A DNA stretch of 64,000 nt from Liolophura sinensis (Eukaryota; Mollusca; Polyplacophora; Chitonida; Chitonidae): contig NC_088300.1 in the NCBI RefSeq assembly GCF_032854445.1, positions 81,956,101 through 82,020,100 of the forward strand. The letters run 5' to 3'. Under the pieces are notes generated by a model. It did no database searches and was not told the origin of the DNA. It was given only the letters and a program-made list of their open reading frames with translations. The translations under genes were made by a program, and so were the position numbers. Of this stretch, positions 14,101 through 25,216 are shown piece after piece (within the stretch, counting starts at the first letter, position 1; each line of letters opens with the position of its first letter).

Positions 14101-17100
14101 TCGTTTTGCCCAGTTCCTATGTTGTATACATGTTTTTCCCGGATCTAATAGGCCTACAACTCAGGTAGACTATCTTTCAAAATTTTTGTTGTAAAACTGT
14201 TTTACTTGTATTACTTTGAAGGTGCTAATAAAGAGGTGTACACGTAGGGGTAATTATAGATTAAGTCACACGATAACTTCTGGAAAACTACGGAGTGGGT
14301 AGGCCTAATGCATGGATTTAGCTATGCTCCTCAGGGCTTTTCATTATATAATCCCCGAGGGTATTCACTGCATGATGTCACCCAGCCCAAGCTCCGTGGT
14401 CAACAAGATGGGCAGAAGGGCCAACTTTAATAGTTTTTTTTAAATGGAATTAGTTAACGTAATAGTTTTTTAATGCGGCTTGCAGACTAACATAGCACAA
14501 CTTTTGTGTTTAATGAACACTTAGTGTGAAAATAAAGTCGTTGGGTTTCTCCTTTAAACCAATTATTTTTGTAGACTGATATTGCTTCGTCAAGGTGGTA
14601 ATGTTGATGGAAAATAATTTTGACAAACTGAAATTATAGTCGCAAGTACTTGTACAGAATAGACTTTCTAAAAGTCAGACTGGGGACAGGTACAAAAAAT
14701 CTACCTGTCTCTGTGAGAGGTGGTTTTACAAAAAAAAGCTCAAACACTTTGGTTCAGTCTTATCATGGTTGACATTGTGTTTAGTTTATACTTTACTGTG
14801 TGATTCTTGTAAGAATTACCAGATCAGTTTTCATATGCGCAGGATAATAACATTCTTATGTTTGATAGTAACACAATGCTAATTGTTTTTGGATAGGCTG
14901 AATTACAGGAGCTGGCAAAAGCTGAGCAAGAGTCGCAGAAAAACAACTTCATCCAGACAGAGGCAACCTTACCAGGGAAATACATCAGTCAGGAGAAATC
15001 AGCTACAGCTGGTAAGGGAAGAGGGAGAGATGGGGTGGATGGGTCTTATAGCCTGGCTGGCATAGGCAGTAGGAATGAGTTTATGTACATGTAGCTGACT
15101 GGCAGTAGGAGTCAGTAAGGTGTGTGTTTGTGTGGGTGGCTGGCTCAGGCAGTAGGAGTCAATAAGGGGTGTGTTTATGTAGCTAACTGGCATTGGCAGT
15201 GGGAGTTAGTAAGGAGTGTGTTTATGTAGCTTGCTGGTATAGGCAGTAGGAGTCAGTAAGGGGTGTATTTATTTAGCTGACTAAAAGGCAGTAGGAGTCA
15301 GTAAGAGATGTGTTTATTTAGCCTAGTGACACAGGCGTTGGGAGTGTGCAAGAGATATATTTATTTGGCTGGCTAGAATAGGCAGTAGGATTGAGTTAAG
15401 GGTGTGTTTATGTAGCTGGCTGGTATAGGCAGTGGGAGTTAGTAAGGGGTTGACACAGGCAGTGGGAGTCAGTAGGAGTCAGTAAGGGGTGTGTTTATGT
15501 GGCTGGCTGGTATAGGCAGTGGGAGTTAGTCAGGGGTTGACACAGGCAGTGGGAGTCAGTAGGAGTCAGTAAGGGGTGTGTTTATGTGGCTGGCTGGTAT
15601 AGGCAGTGGGAGTTAGTAAAGGGTGTAGGTGACTGACACAGGCGTTGGGAGTGTGCAAGGGGTATGTTCATGTGGCTGGCTGGAAGAGGCAGTAGAAGTG
15701 AGTAAGGGGTGTGTTAATGTAGCTGGCTGGTATAGGCAGTGTGAGTTAGTCAGGGGTGTGTTTATGTAGCTGACATACACAGGCAGTAGCAGTCAGTAAG
15801 GGGTGTGTTTATTTAGCTGACTGACACAGGCGTTGGGAGTGTACAAGGGGTAGGTGTACGTGGCTGGCTGGAAGAGGCAGTAGGATTGAGTAAAGAGTGT
15901 GTTTATGTAGCTGGATGGTATATGCAGTGTGAGTTAGTCAGGGGTGTGTTTATGTAGCTGACATACACAGGCAGTAGTAGTCAGTAAGGGGTGTGTTTAT
16001 TTAGCTGACTGACACAGGCGTTGGGAGTGTACAAGGGGTAGGTGTACGTGGCTGGCTGGAAGAGGCAGTAGGAGTGAGTAAGGGGTGTGTTTATGTAGCT
16101 GACTGACAAAGGCATTCTGAGTGAATAAGGGATGTGTTTATGCGGCCGACTGGTATAGGCAGTGGGAGTTAGTAAGGGGTATGTATATGTGGCTGACTGA
16201 CACAGGCATGTGAGTGAGTAAGGGGCGTGTTCATGTAGCCGACTGATACAGGCAGTAGGGCTTAGTAAGGGGTGTGTTTATGTAGCCGACTGACACAGGC
16301 AGTGGGATTCAGTAAGGGGTGTGTTTATGTAGCTGACTGACACAGGCAGTAGCAGTGAGTAAACGGTGTGTTTATGTGGCTGGCTGGTATAGGCAGCAGG
16401 AATCAGTTAGGGATGTGTTTATGTAGCCGACTGACACAGGCAGTGTGAGTGAGTAAGGTGTGTGTTTATGTAGCTGATTGACACAGGCAGTAGGAGTCAT
16501 TAAGGGGTGTGTTTATGTGGCTGGAAGGTATAGGCAGTAGAAGTGATTAAGGAATGTGTTTCCACAGGCAGTGGGAGTCTCCACTGGCTATGTCTTCCCA
16601 TAACACAGTCATTTCCCCCCAGTATCTTTCCTTGAGTCTTTGTCGTCTCATGGCAGTCATTTCCCCCCTCCCCCAGCATCTTTTCCAGTGCCTGTGTGTT
16701 CTTATTGCAAAGTCTACCCCCCCCCCCGTGTCTTCCCCAGTGTCTGTGTATTCTCATGGCAAAGCCCCCCCCCCCTCCCCAGTGTCTTCCCCAGTAACTC
16801 TGTACTCTCATGGCAAAGTCTCTTCCCACTCAGTGTCTCCCCAGTGTCTGTGTACTCTCATGGCAAAGCCCCCCTCACCAGTGTCTTCCCAAGTATCTGT
16901 GTATTCTTATAGCAAAGTCTCCCCCCCCAGTGTCTTCCCCATAACAAAGTCTCCCCCCCAGTGTCTTCCCCATAACAAAGTCTCCCCCCCCAGTGTCTTC
17001 CCCATAACAAAGTCTCCCCCCAGTGTCTTCCCCATAACAAAGTCTCTCCCCCCCCCCCCCCCCCCCCCCCACACACTCAAGAGTCTTCCCCAGTTTCTGT

Positions 17101-20100
17101 GTATTTTAATAACAAAGTATCGGTGGCTTTGTCTCTTGATTGTCTTTCTCTTTGTCTCTAGATTGTCTTTCTCTTCCTCACATGACAAGGATGACCCACA
17201 TGCCAGTGTCTTGCCTCTTGATTGTTTTTCTCTTCCCTAGATGATAAGGATGACTCCAGTATAAGCAATGTGAAGGATGACCGAGCGAAGAAGCTGCCCA
17301 GTTTCTGGATTCCAACACTAACTCCAAGTTCCACACCAACACTGCTCAAGAAGCCTGTAAGTCTTCTGTGGTCAGCGGTTAGGATGGGGATTTCATTTTC
17401 ATGTTCTGATACATTCCTTTTAAGGATGAGGTCACACTTATGCTTTCCATGGTAATGTTGTAGTACTAACAGTGAAAAAGATCAAAGTCATACCATTTCA
17501 TATGGGTTTTAAACACATTGCCTAAACATGTTGCTATTTAATTTATGGTTAGGTGTGTCCTTTCCCCTCCATGTCTGCATGGTGTCACTGTACAAGTTGT
17601 ACAAAACCTGACCCACCAGCCCACTTGTTGTCTGCATGGTGTCACTGTACAAGTTGTACAAAACCTGACCCACCAGCCCACTTGTTGTCTGCATGCTGTG
17701 CCTGTACAAGTTGTACAAAACCTGACCCACCAGCCCACTTCTTGTCTGCATGGTGTCACTGTACAAGTTGTACAAAACCTGACCCACCAGCCCACTTCTT
17801 GTCTGCATGGTGTCACTGTACAAGTTGTACAAAACCTGACACACCAGCCCGCTTCTTGTTTGCATACTGTTACTGTACAAGTTGTACAAAACCTGACCCA
17901 CCAGCCCACTTCTTGTCTGCATGGTGTCACTGTAACAAGTTGTACAAAGCCTGACCCACCAGCCCACTTCTTGTCTGCATGCTGTCACTGTACAAGTTGT
18001 ACAAAACCTGACCCACCAGCCCACTTCTTGTCCGCATGGTGTCACTGTACAAGTTGTACAAAACCTGACCCACCAGCCCACTTCTTGTCTGCATGGTGTC
18101 ACTGTACAAGTTGTACAAAGCCTGACCCCCCAGCCCACTTCTTGTCTGCATGGTGTCACTGTACAAGTTGTACAAAACCTGACACACCAGCCCGCTTCTT
18201 GTCTGCATGGTGTCACTGTACAAGTTGTACAAAACCTGACCCACCAGCCCATTTCTTGTCCGCATGGTGTCACTGTACAAGTTGTACAAAGCCTGACTCA
18301 CCGGCCCACTTCTTGTCTGCATGCTGTCACTGTACAAGTTGTACAAAACCTGACCCACCAGCCCACTTCTTGTCTGCATGCTGTCACACTGTACAAGTTG
18401 TACAAAACCTGACCCACCAGCCCACTTCTTGTCTGCATGCTGTGCCTGTACAAGTTGTACTAAACCTGACCCACCAGCCCACTTCTTGTCTGCATGGTGT
18501 CACTGTACAAGTTGTACAAAACCTGACCCATCAGCCCACTTCTTGTCTGCATGCTGTGCCTGTACAACTTATACAAAACCTGACCCACCAGCCCACTTCT
18601 TGTCTGCATGCTGTCACACTGTACAAGTTGTACAAAAGCTGACCCACCAGCCCACTTCTTGTCTGCATGCTGTGCCTGTACAAGTTGTACTAAACCTGAC
18701 CCACCAGCCCACTTCTTGTCTGCATGCTGTGCCTGTACAAGTTGTACAAAACCTGACCCACCAGACCCCTTCCTGCCTGCATGCTGTCACTGTACAAGTT
18801 GTACAAAACCTGACCCACCAGCCCACTTCTTGTCTGCATGTTGTCGCTGTACTAGTTGTACAAAGCCTGACCCACCAGCCCATTTCTTGTCTGCATGGTG
18901 TCACTGTACAAGTTGTAGAAATCCTGACCCACCAGCCCACTTCCTGCCTGCATGCTGTCACTGTACAAGTTGTACAAAAGCTGACCCACCAGCCCACTTC
19001 TTGTCTGCATGCTGTCACACTGTACAAGTTGTACAAAACCTGACCCACCAGCCCACTTCTTGTCTGCATGCTGTCACACTGTACAAGTTGTACAAAACCT
19101 GACCCACCAGCCCACTTCTTGTCTGCATGCTGTCACTGTACAAGTTGTACAAAACCTGACCCACCAACCCACTTCTTGTCTGCATACTGTCACTGTACTA
19201 GCTGTACAAAACTACATATATTCCATACCAGTGTAACACTGCCATCTCCAAAATGTAATAGATAAAGGAGGTTAGCTTGTCCTGGCACATGCCTTTTCAA
19301 ACGGAAATAGGCTTATGTCCAAGGGTTTAAAAATTAATGGGCGAAGCTTACGCGTACATGTATAATTAGCATTATGCATTTCACCTGTGGGTTGTGTGCA
19401 GGATGAGAAAGTGCGCTGTCCAATGAGTGGCAAACCTCTACGACTGAAGGACCTCATAGACGTGGAGTTCACCCCTATCAAGGATGGAGATCCAAAAACA
19501 GCCCTCATATCCAAACAGGTGAGCAGAGCACACGAGTGTGTGCCTGGGATAGCCACAGTCACATCTTGATTGGGAGGGCGATACTGCTTGACTTAGTGTC
19601 TCACAGGCACATCATGATGGGAAGGGGATACTGGTTCATCAGTTAGTGTTTTACACTCACATGGTGGGAAGGGGATACTGGTTCATTAGTTAGTGTCCCA
19701 TTGGCACATCATGATGGGAAGGGGATACTGGTTCATCATTTACTGTCTGATTGGCACATCATGGTGGGAAGGGGATACTAGTTCTTTATTTAATGGAAAA
19801 GATACTAGTTTTATAAAGTCACATGATGAAAACAAGGGGATACATGTCAGGGTCAGATCAGACAGGTTGTAGGCTAGTCAGGATGATAACTATGGTGGTA
19901 TTTGTACGGCCACCAGTCACATGTCAGAGTCAGATCAGGGAGATTGTGGACAAGTCAGGATGATAACTATGGTGGTGTTTGCGCAGTCACATGTCAGGGT
20001 CAGATTGCAGAGGTTGTGGACTAGTCAGGATGATAACTATGGTGGTGTTTGTACAGCCACCAGTCTCGTCAGGGTCAGATCAGGGAAATTGTGGACCAGT

Positions 20101-23100
20101 CAGGATGATAACTATGGTGGTGTTTGTACAGCCACGAGTCACATGTCAGAGTCAGATACGGGAGATTGTGGACTAGTCCGGATGATAACTATGGTGGTGT
20201 TCGTACAGCCACCCGCCACATGTCAGGGTCAGATCGGAGAGATTGTGGGCTAGTCAGGATGATAACTATGGTGGTGTTTGTACAGCCACCAGTCACATGT
20301 CAGAGTCAGATACGGGAGATTGTGGACTAGTCAGGATGATAACTATGGTGGTGTTTGTACAGCCACCAGTCACATGTCAGGGTCAGATCAGTGAGATTGT
20401 GGACTAGTCAGGATGATAACTATGGTGGTGTTTGTACAGCCACCAGTCACATGTCAGGGTCAGATTCGGGAGATTGTGGACTAGTCAGGATGATAACTAT
20501 GGTGGTGTTTGTACAGCCACCAGCCACATGTCAGGGTCAGATCAGGGAGATTGTGGACTAGTCAGGATGATAACTATGGTGGTGTTTGTACAGCCGCCAG
20601 TCACATGTCAGGGTCAGATCAGGGAGGTTGTGGGCTAGTCAGGATGATAACTATGGTGGTGTTTGTACAGTCACATGTCAGGGTCAGATCAGGGAGGTTG
20701 TGGACTAGTCAGGATGATAACTATGGTGGTGTTTGTACGGCCACCAGTCACATGTCAGGGTCAGATCAGGGAGGTTGTGGACTAGTTAGGATGATAACTA
20801 TGGTGGTGTTTGCACAGTCAAATGTCAGGGTCAGATCGGGGAGGTTGTGGTCTAGTCAAGACGATAACTATGGTGGTGTTTGTACAGCCACCAGTCACAT
20901 GTCAGGGTCAGATCAGGGAGGTTGTGGACTAGTCAGGATGATAACTATGGCGGTGTTTGTACAGCCACCAGTCAAATGTCAGGGTCAGATCAGGGAGGTT
21001 GTGGGCTAGTTAGGATGATAACTATGGTGGTGTTTGTACGGCCACCAGTCAAATGTCAGGGTCAGATCAGGGAGGTTGTGGACTAGTCAGGATGATAACT
21101 ATGGTGGTGTTTGTACAGCCACCAGTCACGTCAGGGTCAGATACGGGAAATTGTGGACAAGTCAGGATGATAACTATGGTGGTGTTTGTACAGCCACCAG
21201 TCACGTCAGGGTCAGATCAGGGAGATTGTGGACTAGTCAGGATGATAACTATGATGGTGTTTGTACGGCCACCAGTCACATGTCACGGTCAGATACGGGA
21301 GGTTGTAGACAAGTCAGGATGATAACTATGGTGGTGTTTGTACAGTCACATGTCAGGGTCAGATTGGGGAGATTGTGGTCTAGTCAGGATGATAACTATG
21401 GTGGTGTTTGTACAGTCACATGTCAAGGTCAGATCAGGGAGATTGTGGTCTAGTCAGGATGATAACTATGGTGGTGTTTGTACAGCCACCAGTCACGTCA
21501 GGGTCAGATCAGGGAGATTGTGGACAAGTCAGGATGATAACTATGGTGGTGTTTGTACAGCCACCAGTCACATGTCAGGGTCAGATAAAGGGATATTGTG
21601 GACAAATCAGGATGATAACTATGGTGGTGTTTGTACAGTCACATGTCAGGGTCAGATCGGGGAGTTTGTGGACTAGTCAGGATGATAACTATGGTGGTGT
21701 TTGTACAGCCACCAGTCACATGTCAGGGTCAGATCAGTAAGGTTGTGGACAAGTCAGGATGATAACTATGATGGTGTTTGTACAATCACATGTCAGGGTC
21801 AGATCAGGGAGGTTGTGGTCTAGTCAGGACAATAACTATGGTGGTGTTTGTACAGCCACCAGTCACATGTCAGGGTCAGATCAGGGAGGTTGGTGACTAG
21901 TCAGGATGATAACTATGGTGGTGTTTGTACAGCCACCAGTCGCGTGTCAGGGTCAGATCAGTGAGGTTGTGGACTAGTCAGGATGATAACTATGGTGGTG
22001 TTTGTACAGCCACCAGTCACATGTCAGGGTCAGATCGGGGAGATTGTGGACAAGTCAGGATGATAACTATGGTGGTGTTTGTACAGCCACCAGTCACATG
22101 TCAGGGTCAGATCAGGGAGGTTGTGGACTAGTCAGGATGATAACTATGGTGGTGTTTGTACGGTCACCAGTCACATGTCAGGGTCAGATCGGGGAGGTTG
22201 TGGACTAGTCAGGATGATAACTATGGTGGTGTTTGTACAGCCACCAGTCACATGTCAGGGTCAGATCGGGGAGATTATGGACTAGTCAAGATGATAACTA
22301 TGGTGGTGTTTGTACAGCCACCAGTCACATGTCAGGGTCAGATTCGGGAGATTGTGGACTAGTCAGGATGATAACTATGGTGGTGTTTGCACAGCCACCA
22401 GTCACATGTCAGGGTCAGATCAGGGAGGTTGTGGACTAGTCAGGATGATAACTATGGTGGTGTTTGTACAGTCACATGTCAGAGTCAGATCAGGGAGATT
22501 GTGGACTAGTCAGGATGATAACTATGGTGGTGTTTGTACAGTCACATGTCAGGGTCAGATCAGGGAGGTTGTGGACTAGTCAGGATGATAACTATGGTGG
22601 TGTTTGTACAGTCACATGTCAGAGTCAGATCAGGGAGATTGTGGACTAGTCAGGATGATAACTATGGTGGTGTTTGTACAGCCACCAGTCACATGTGAGT
22701 GGCAGATCAGGGAGATGATGATAACTGTTGTGCTGTTTTGCAGGCGCGGTTTGTTTGTGCTGTGACAAATGATGTGTTGGGAAACTCTGTTCCTGCAGCA
22801 GTCCTCAGACCTACGTAAGTTTCCCTCTTTCTCTCATTGGATGAGATTAGGTAGTAACAAGATAAGACCAGTAATATGTACTTACTACCAACATGTTGTC
22901 ATGTCATTCTGGTGACAGCTTAAGTGAGCATTTGATCAGTCAGTGCAGCCACACAGAAACATGTCCACAGGGGATGACATCAAAGTCTTCAGTACAAAAC
23001 AGTTTAATATAACAGACCACAGTCAGTACAGCCACACAGAAACATGTCCACAGGGGATGATGTGAAAGTCTACAGTACAAAACAGTATAATATAACAGAC

Positions 23101-25216
23101 CACAGTCAGTACAGCCACACAGAAACATGTCCACAGGGGATGATGTGAAAGTCTACAGTACAAAACAGTATAATATAACAGACCACAGTCAGTACAGCCA
23201 CACACAAACCTGTCCACAGGGCAGGACGTGAAAGGCTACAGTACAAAACAGTATAATATAACAAATCACAGTCAGTACAGCCACACAGAAACATGTCCAC
23301 AGGGCAGGACGTGAAAGGCTACAGTACAAAACAGTATAACAGACCACAGTCAGTACAGCCACACACAAACCTGTCCACAGGGCAGGACGTGAAACGCTAC
23401 AGTACAAAACAGTATAATATAACAGACCACAGTCAGTACAGCCACACAGAAACATGTCCACAGGGGATGATGTGAAAGTCTACAGTACAAAACAGTATAA
23501 TATAACAGACCACAGTCAGTACAGCCACACAGAAACATGTCCACAGGGGATGATGTGAAAGTCTACAGTACAAAACAGTATAATATAACAGACCACAGTC
23601 AGTACAGCCACACAGAAACATGTCCACAGGGGATGATGTGAAAGTCTACAGTACAAAACAGTATAATATAACAGACCACAGTCAGTACAGCCACACAGAA
23701 ACATGTCCACAGTGAATGACGTGAAAGTGTTCAGTACAAAACAGTATAATGTAACAGACCACAGTCAGTACAGCCACACAGAAACATGTCGACAGGGGAT
23801 AATGTGAAAGTCTACAGTACAAAACAGTATAATATAACAGACCACAGTCAGTACAGCCACACAGAAACATGTTCACAGGGGATGACATCAAAGTCTTCAG
23901 TACAAAACAGTATAATATAACAGACCACAGTCAGTACAGCCACACAGAAACATGTCGACAGGGGATGATGTGAAAGTCTACAGTACAGAACAGTTCAACA
24001 TGTGTATAGCAGTTAACTCTTTGTCAGGATGTTTACAAATGCTGTCCTAGAAGTAACAAGTGTGTTTGCCGTACAGGTACATATAGATATCTCTACTGTG
24101 AGGTGCGGTTAGCGCACTAGCGTAGCATGATGAGTCTCTCACCAATGCGGTCGCTGTGAGTTCAAGTCCAGCTCATGCTGGCTTCCTCTCCAGCCGTATG
24201 TGGGAAGGTCTGCCAGCAACCTGCAGATGTTCGTGGGTTTCCCCCTGGCTCTGCCCGGTTTCCTCCCACCATAATGTTGGCTGCCGTCGTATAAGTGAAA
24301 TATTCTTGAGTACGGTGTAGAACACCAATCAGATAAATAAATAAATATACTATGAGGTGCTCTGAAGAAGATGTAGCGAACGTAAATTTGGTGAAACATT
24401 AAACTCTGTTAAAATGCTCTGCTTTTGTTTTTAGTGGAAAAGTCGTCACCATGGAATGTGTAGAAAAAATCATTAGGAAGGACATGATTGATCCTCTGAC
24501 TGGGAAGAAGCTAACAGAGAAAGACATTGTTCAATTGCAGAAGGTTTGTAATTACAACATGTTATAACTGCCCACTCAATAACACCTTCAAATGTCACAG
24601 ACCAACAGAGTTGTTGTTTATATTGTTGGAATGTGTACATGTGCTAGTGTAGATTGGTTTTCTTCCTCTTCATTATCTGCCTGACTTCACACGAATCACA
24701 GGGTTTTGACATCTCCCACTGTCTTTTACAGGGATATTTTAGGGTTTATATTATGTGCCTCGTAGTTTTACAGGAATCTTTTGGGGTTTTCACTGTGCTT
24801 CTGAGGTTTACATGGATCTTTGGGGGTTTTATCATGTGCCCCTTAGTTTGACGTGGATCTTTTGAGGTTTATATTATGTTTCTCATAGTTTTACAGGAAT
24901 CGTTTGGGGTTTTCACTATGTTCTTCTCGTGTTTAAATGGATGTTTTGGGGTTTTATCATGTGCCCCTTAGTTTGACGTGGATCTTTTGAGGTTTATATT
25001 ATGTTCCTCATAGTTTTACAGGAATCTTTTGGGGTTTTCACTATGTGCTTCTCAGGTTTACATGGATGTTTTGGGGTTTTATCTTTTGCATCTTAGTTTT
25101 ATAGGGATTTTGGGTATTTTACCATGTGCGTGTGACTTTTACAGGGATCTACGGGGTTTTCAGGATCAGGACATGAGCTGGAGGCAAAGATTGCTGGACC
25201 ATCCATGCAGTCATAA
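5196..25216 (+). CDS. NOSIP: NOSIP, nitric oxide synthase-interacting protein (E3 ubiquitin ligase), nine exons
   Basis: Spliced CDS read by hand: 5196-5318, 7208-7260, 12751-12862, 14897-15011, 17241-17356, 19402-19518, 22744-22814, 24435-24543, 25145-25216. This gives 888 nt and 295 aa, close to the ~300 aa of vertebrate NOSIP. Every junction is GT-AG and the phases agree. The start gives MTRHAKNCTAGAVYTYHEKK, the hallmark NOSIP N-terminus. Exons 2-3 carry the first U-box/RING-like half (FDCCCLSLQPC through PDGYLFDKEAILEYILHQK, about residues 43-78). Exon 5 carries LPSFWIPTLTP, exon 6 RCPMSGKPLR, and exon 8 ECVEKIIRKDMIDPLTGKKL of the second U-box-like half. The C-terminus ends GPSMQS. Known family role: E3 ligase that binds and relocates nitric oxide synthases, also a spliceosome-associated protein. 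No frame break is seen, so the gene looks functional. Intron 2 is 5.5 kb, and seven of the eight introns hold tandem arrays. Confidence 0.96.
6883..7022. repeat. 28-bp-class tandem repeat in NOSIP intron 1
   Basis: About five degenerate copies of a unit containing CAATGTGTTGCTGTCTGACTT followed by A/GACA. Several copies end in AACAGGGCA. The array sits ~190 bp before the exon 2 acceptor. Confidence 0.85.
7300..10905. repeat. 43-bp minisatellite (with 31-bp variant) in NOSIP intron 2
   Basis: About 85 head-to-tail copies of a 43-bp unit with key words TAGTAAGTGACAAG, a TTTCCAGCATGG-type block, and TTGACCACTGTATAC. A shorter 31-bp variant carries ATGTACACACCACTG in place of the middle. The array begins ~40 bp after the exon 2 donor (CACGTAAGTAC), and nearly every unit contains GTAAGT, the ideal 5' splice site core. 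Longer higher-order blocks alternating two variants are visible near 10350-10850. Confidence 0.97.
10906..11169. other. Unique spacer between two arrays
   Basis: Non-repetitive intronic sequence separating the 43-bp and 36-bp arrays. It includes a G-rich run at 11034-11053. No gene recognised. Confidence 0.6.
11170..12440. repeat. 36/34-bp minisatellite in NOSIP intron 2
   Basis: About 36 copies of a unit with key words GTCAGTGAAACACGTCAGTGAC and TGTAGTCTGTAGTG. A 34-bp variant has ACACTCAG in place of ACACGTCAG. GTCAGTGAC is a near-palindrome repeated in each unit. Confidence 0.97.
12863..14896. other. NOSIP intron 3, no array
   Basis: This is one of the few introns here without a minisatellite. 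An open frame on the plus strand at 13368-13745 (125 aa, basic C-terminal half with KRKGRR and KAKRKRRP) is not recognised. It may be a transposon remnant or chance. Neighbouring short frames on both strands are likely chance. Confidence 0.5.
15050..16560. repeat. ~47-bp minisatellite in NOSIP intron 4
   Basis: About 30 degenerate copies with key words GTGTGTTTATGTAGCTGACTG, ACACAGGCAGTAGGAG and CAGTAAGGG. It starts ~40 bp after the exon 4 donor (TGGTAAGGGA), and the unit's AGTAAGGGG resembles that donor. Unit length varies because internal segments are lost or duplicated. Confidence 0.95.
16561..17110. repeat. C-rich repeat block with homopolymer tracts, NOSIP intron 4
   Basis: Degenerate ~45-bp units with AGTGTCTTCCCCAGTGTCTG and TCATGGCAAAGTC separated by long C runs, including an exceptional C tract at about 17047-17070. 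Long ORFs on both strands here are repeat artefacts. Homopolymer length is likely unreliable in any assembly. Confidence 0.9.
17565..19225. repeat. 57-bp minisatellite in NOSIP intron 5
   Basis: About 29 well-kept copies of a 57-bp unit (19 codons, hence long chance ORFs on both strands). Each contains the perfect inverted repeat TGTACAAGTTGTACA, then ACCTGACCCACCAGCCCACT and CTTGTCTGCATG. A few copies carry 1-2 base insertions. Confidence 0.97.
19565..19800. repeat. ~51-bp repeat, NOSIP intron 6
   Basis: Four to five copies of a unit with GGGAAGGGGATACTGGTTCAT and GGCACATCATGATG, immediately before the larger 77-bp array. Confidence 0.85.
19850..22710. repeat. 77-bp minisatellite in NOSIP intron 6
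   Basis: About 38 copies. The full unit is 77 bp, and shorter 70-73 bp variants lack part of the CCACCAGTCACA segment. Key words are GTGTTTGTACAG, CATGTCAGGGTCAGATC, GGACTAGTCAGGATGATAAC and TATGGTGG. The array runs directly into the exon 7 acceptor, whose GATGATAACTGTTGTGCTGT plus TTTGCAG is a diverged last unit. Confidence 0.97.
22935..24000. repeat. 83-bp minisatellite in NOSIP intron 7
   Basis: About 13 copies of an 83-bp unit with GTACAGCCACACAGAAACATG, CCACAGGGGATGATGTGAAAG, CTACAGTACAAAACAGTATAA and ACAGACCACAGTCA. One copy has a short deletion near 23330. Confidence 0.97.
24094..24360 (+). mobile_element. Full-length tRNA-derived SINE with 13-bp target-site duplication
   Basis: The SINE body is 24107-24347. 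It has a tRNA-like head with an A-box-like TTAGCGCACTAGCG and a B-box GAGTTCAAGTCC. A conserved middle follows (CAGCAACCTGCAGATG, CGGTTTCCTCCCACCATAAT), then the tail GAAATATTCTTGAGTACGG, ending in (ATAA)n. It is flanked by TACTGTGAGGTGC (24094-24106) and TACTATGAGGTGC (24348-24360), a 13-bp duplication with one mismatch. The tail is widespread in mollusc and other lophotrochozoan SINEs. It lies in NOSIP intron 7, sense orientation. Confidence 0.93.
24720..25144. repeat. Acceptor-like repeat in NOSIP intron 8
   Basis: About eight degenerate ~45-60-bp units with GTTTTACAGGAATC, TTTTGGGGTTTT and ATCATGTGCC. The real exon 9 junction (TTTTACAG then GGATCTACGGGGTTTTCAGG) is a member of the same series, so the unit spans an acceptor plus the start of the exon. 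Confidence 0.88.

Noticed and set aside
16500-17240. Pro/Ser-rich and Gly-rich ORFs on both strands
   Set aside because: They come from C-rich repeat units and homopolymer tracts within NOSIP intron 4.
17509-19265. Very long ORFs (up to 365 aa) on both strands with Cys/His/Pro-rich repeats
   Set aside because: The tandem unit is 57 bp, a multiple of three, so any stop-free frame stays open in every copy. Frames are open on both strands, there is no start context, and the region lies inside a NOSIP intron.
19921-22649. Repeated overlapping ORFs of 60-166 aa across the 77-bp array
   Set aside because: They are the same repeat read in rotating frames. 77 is not a multiple of three, so each ORF is simply two or three units long.
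22940-23891. Series of 64-aa minus-strand ORFs spaced 83 bp apart
   Set aside because: Identical repeat-derived peptides from the 83-bp array, intronic and antisense to NOSIP.
24139-24399. 86-aa minus-strand ORF
   Set aside because: It is the antisense of the SINE, which is a non-coding tRNA-derived element.
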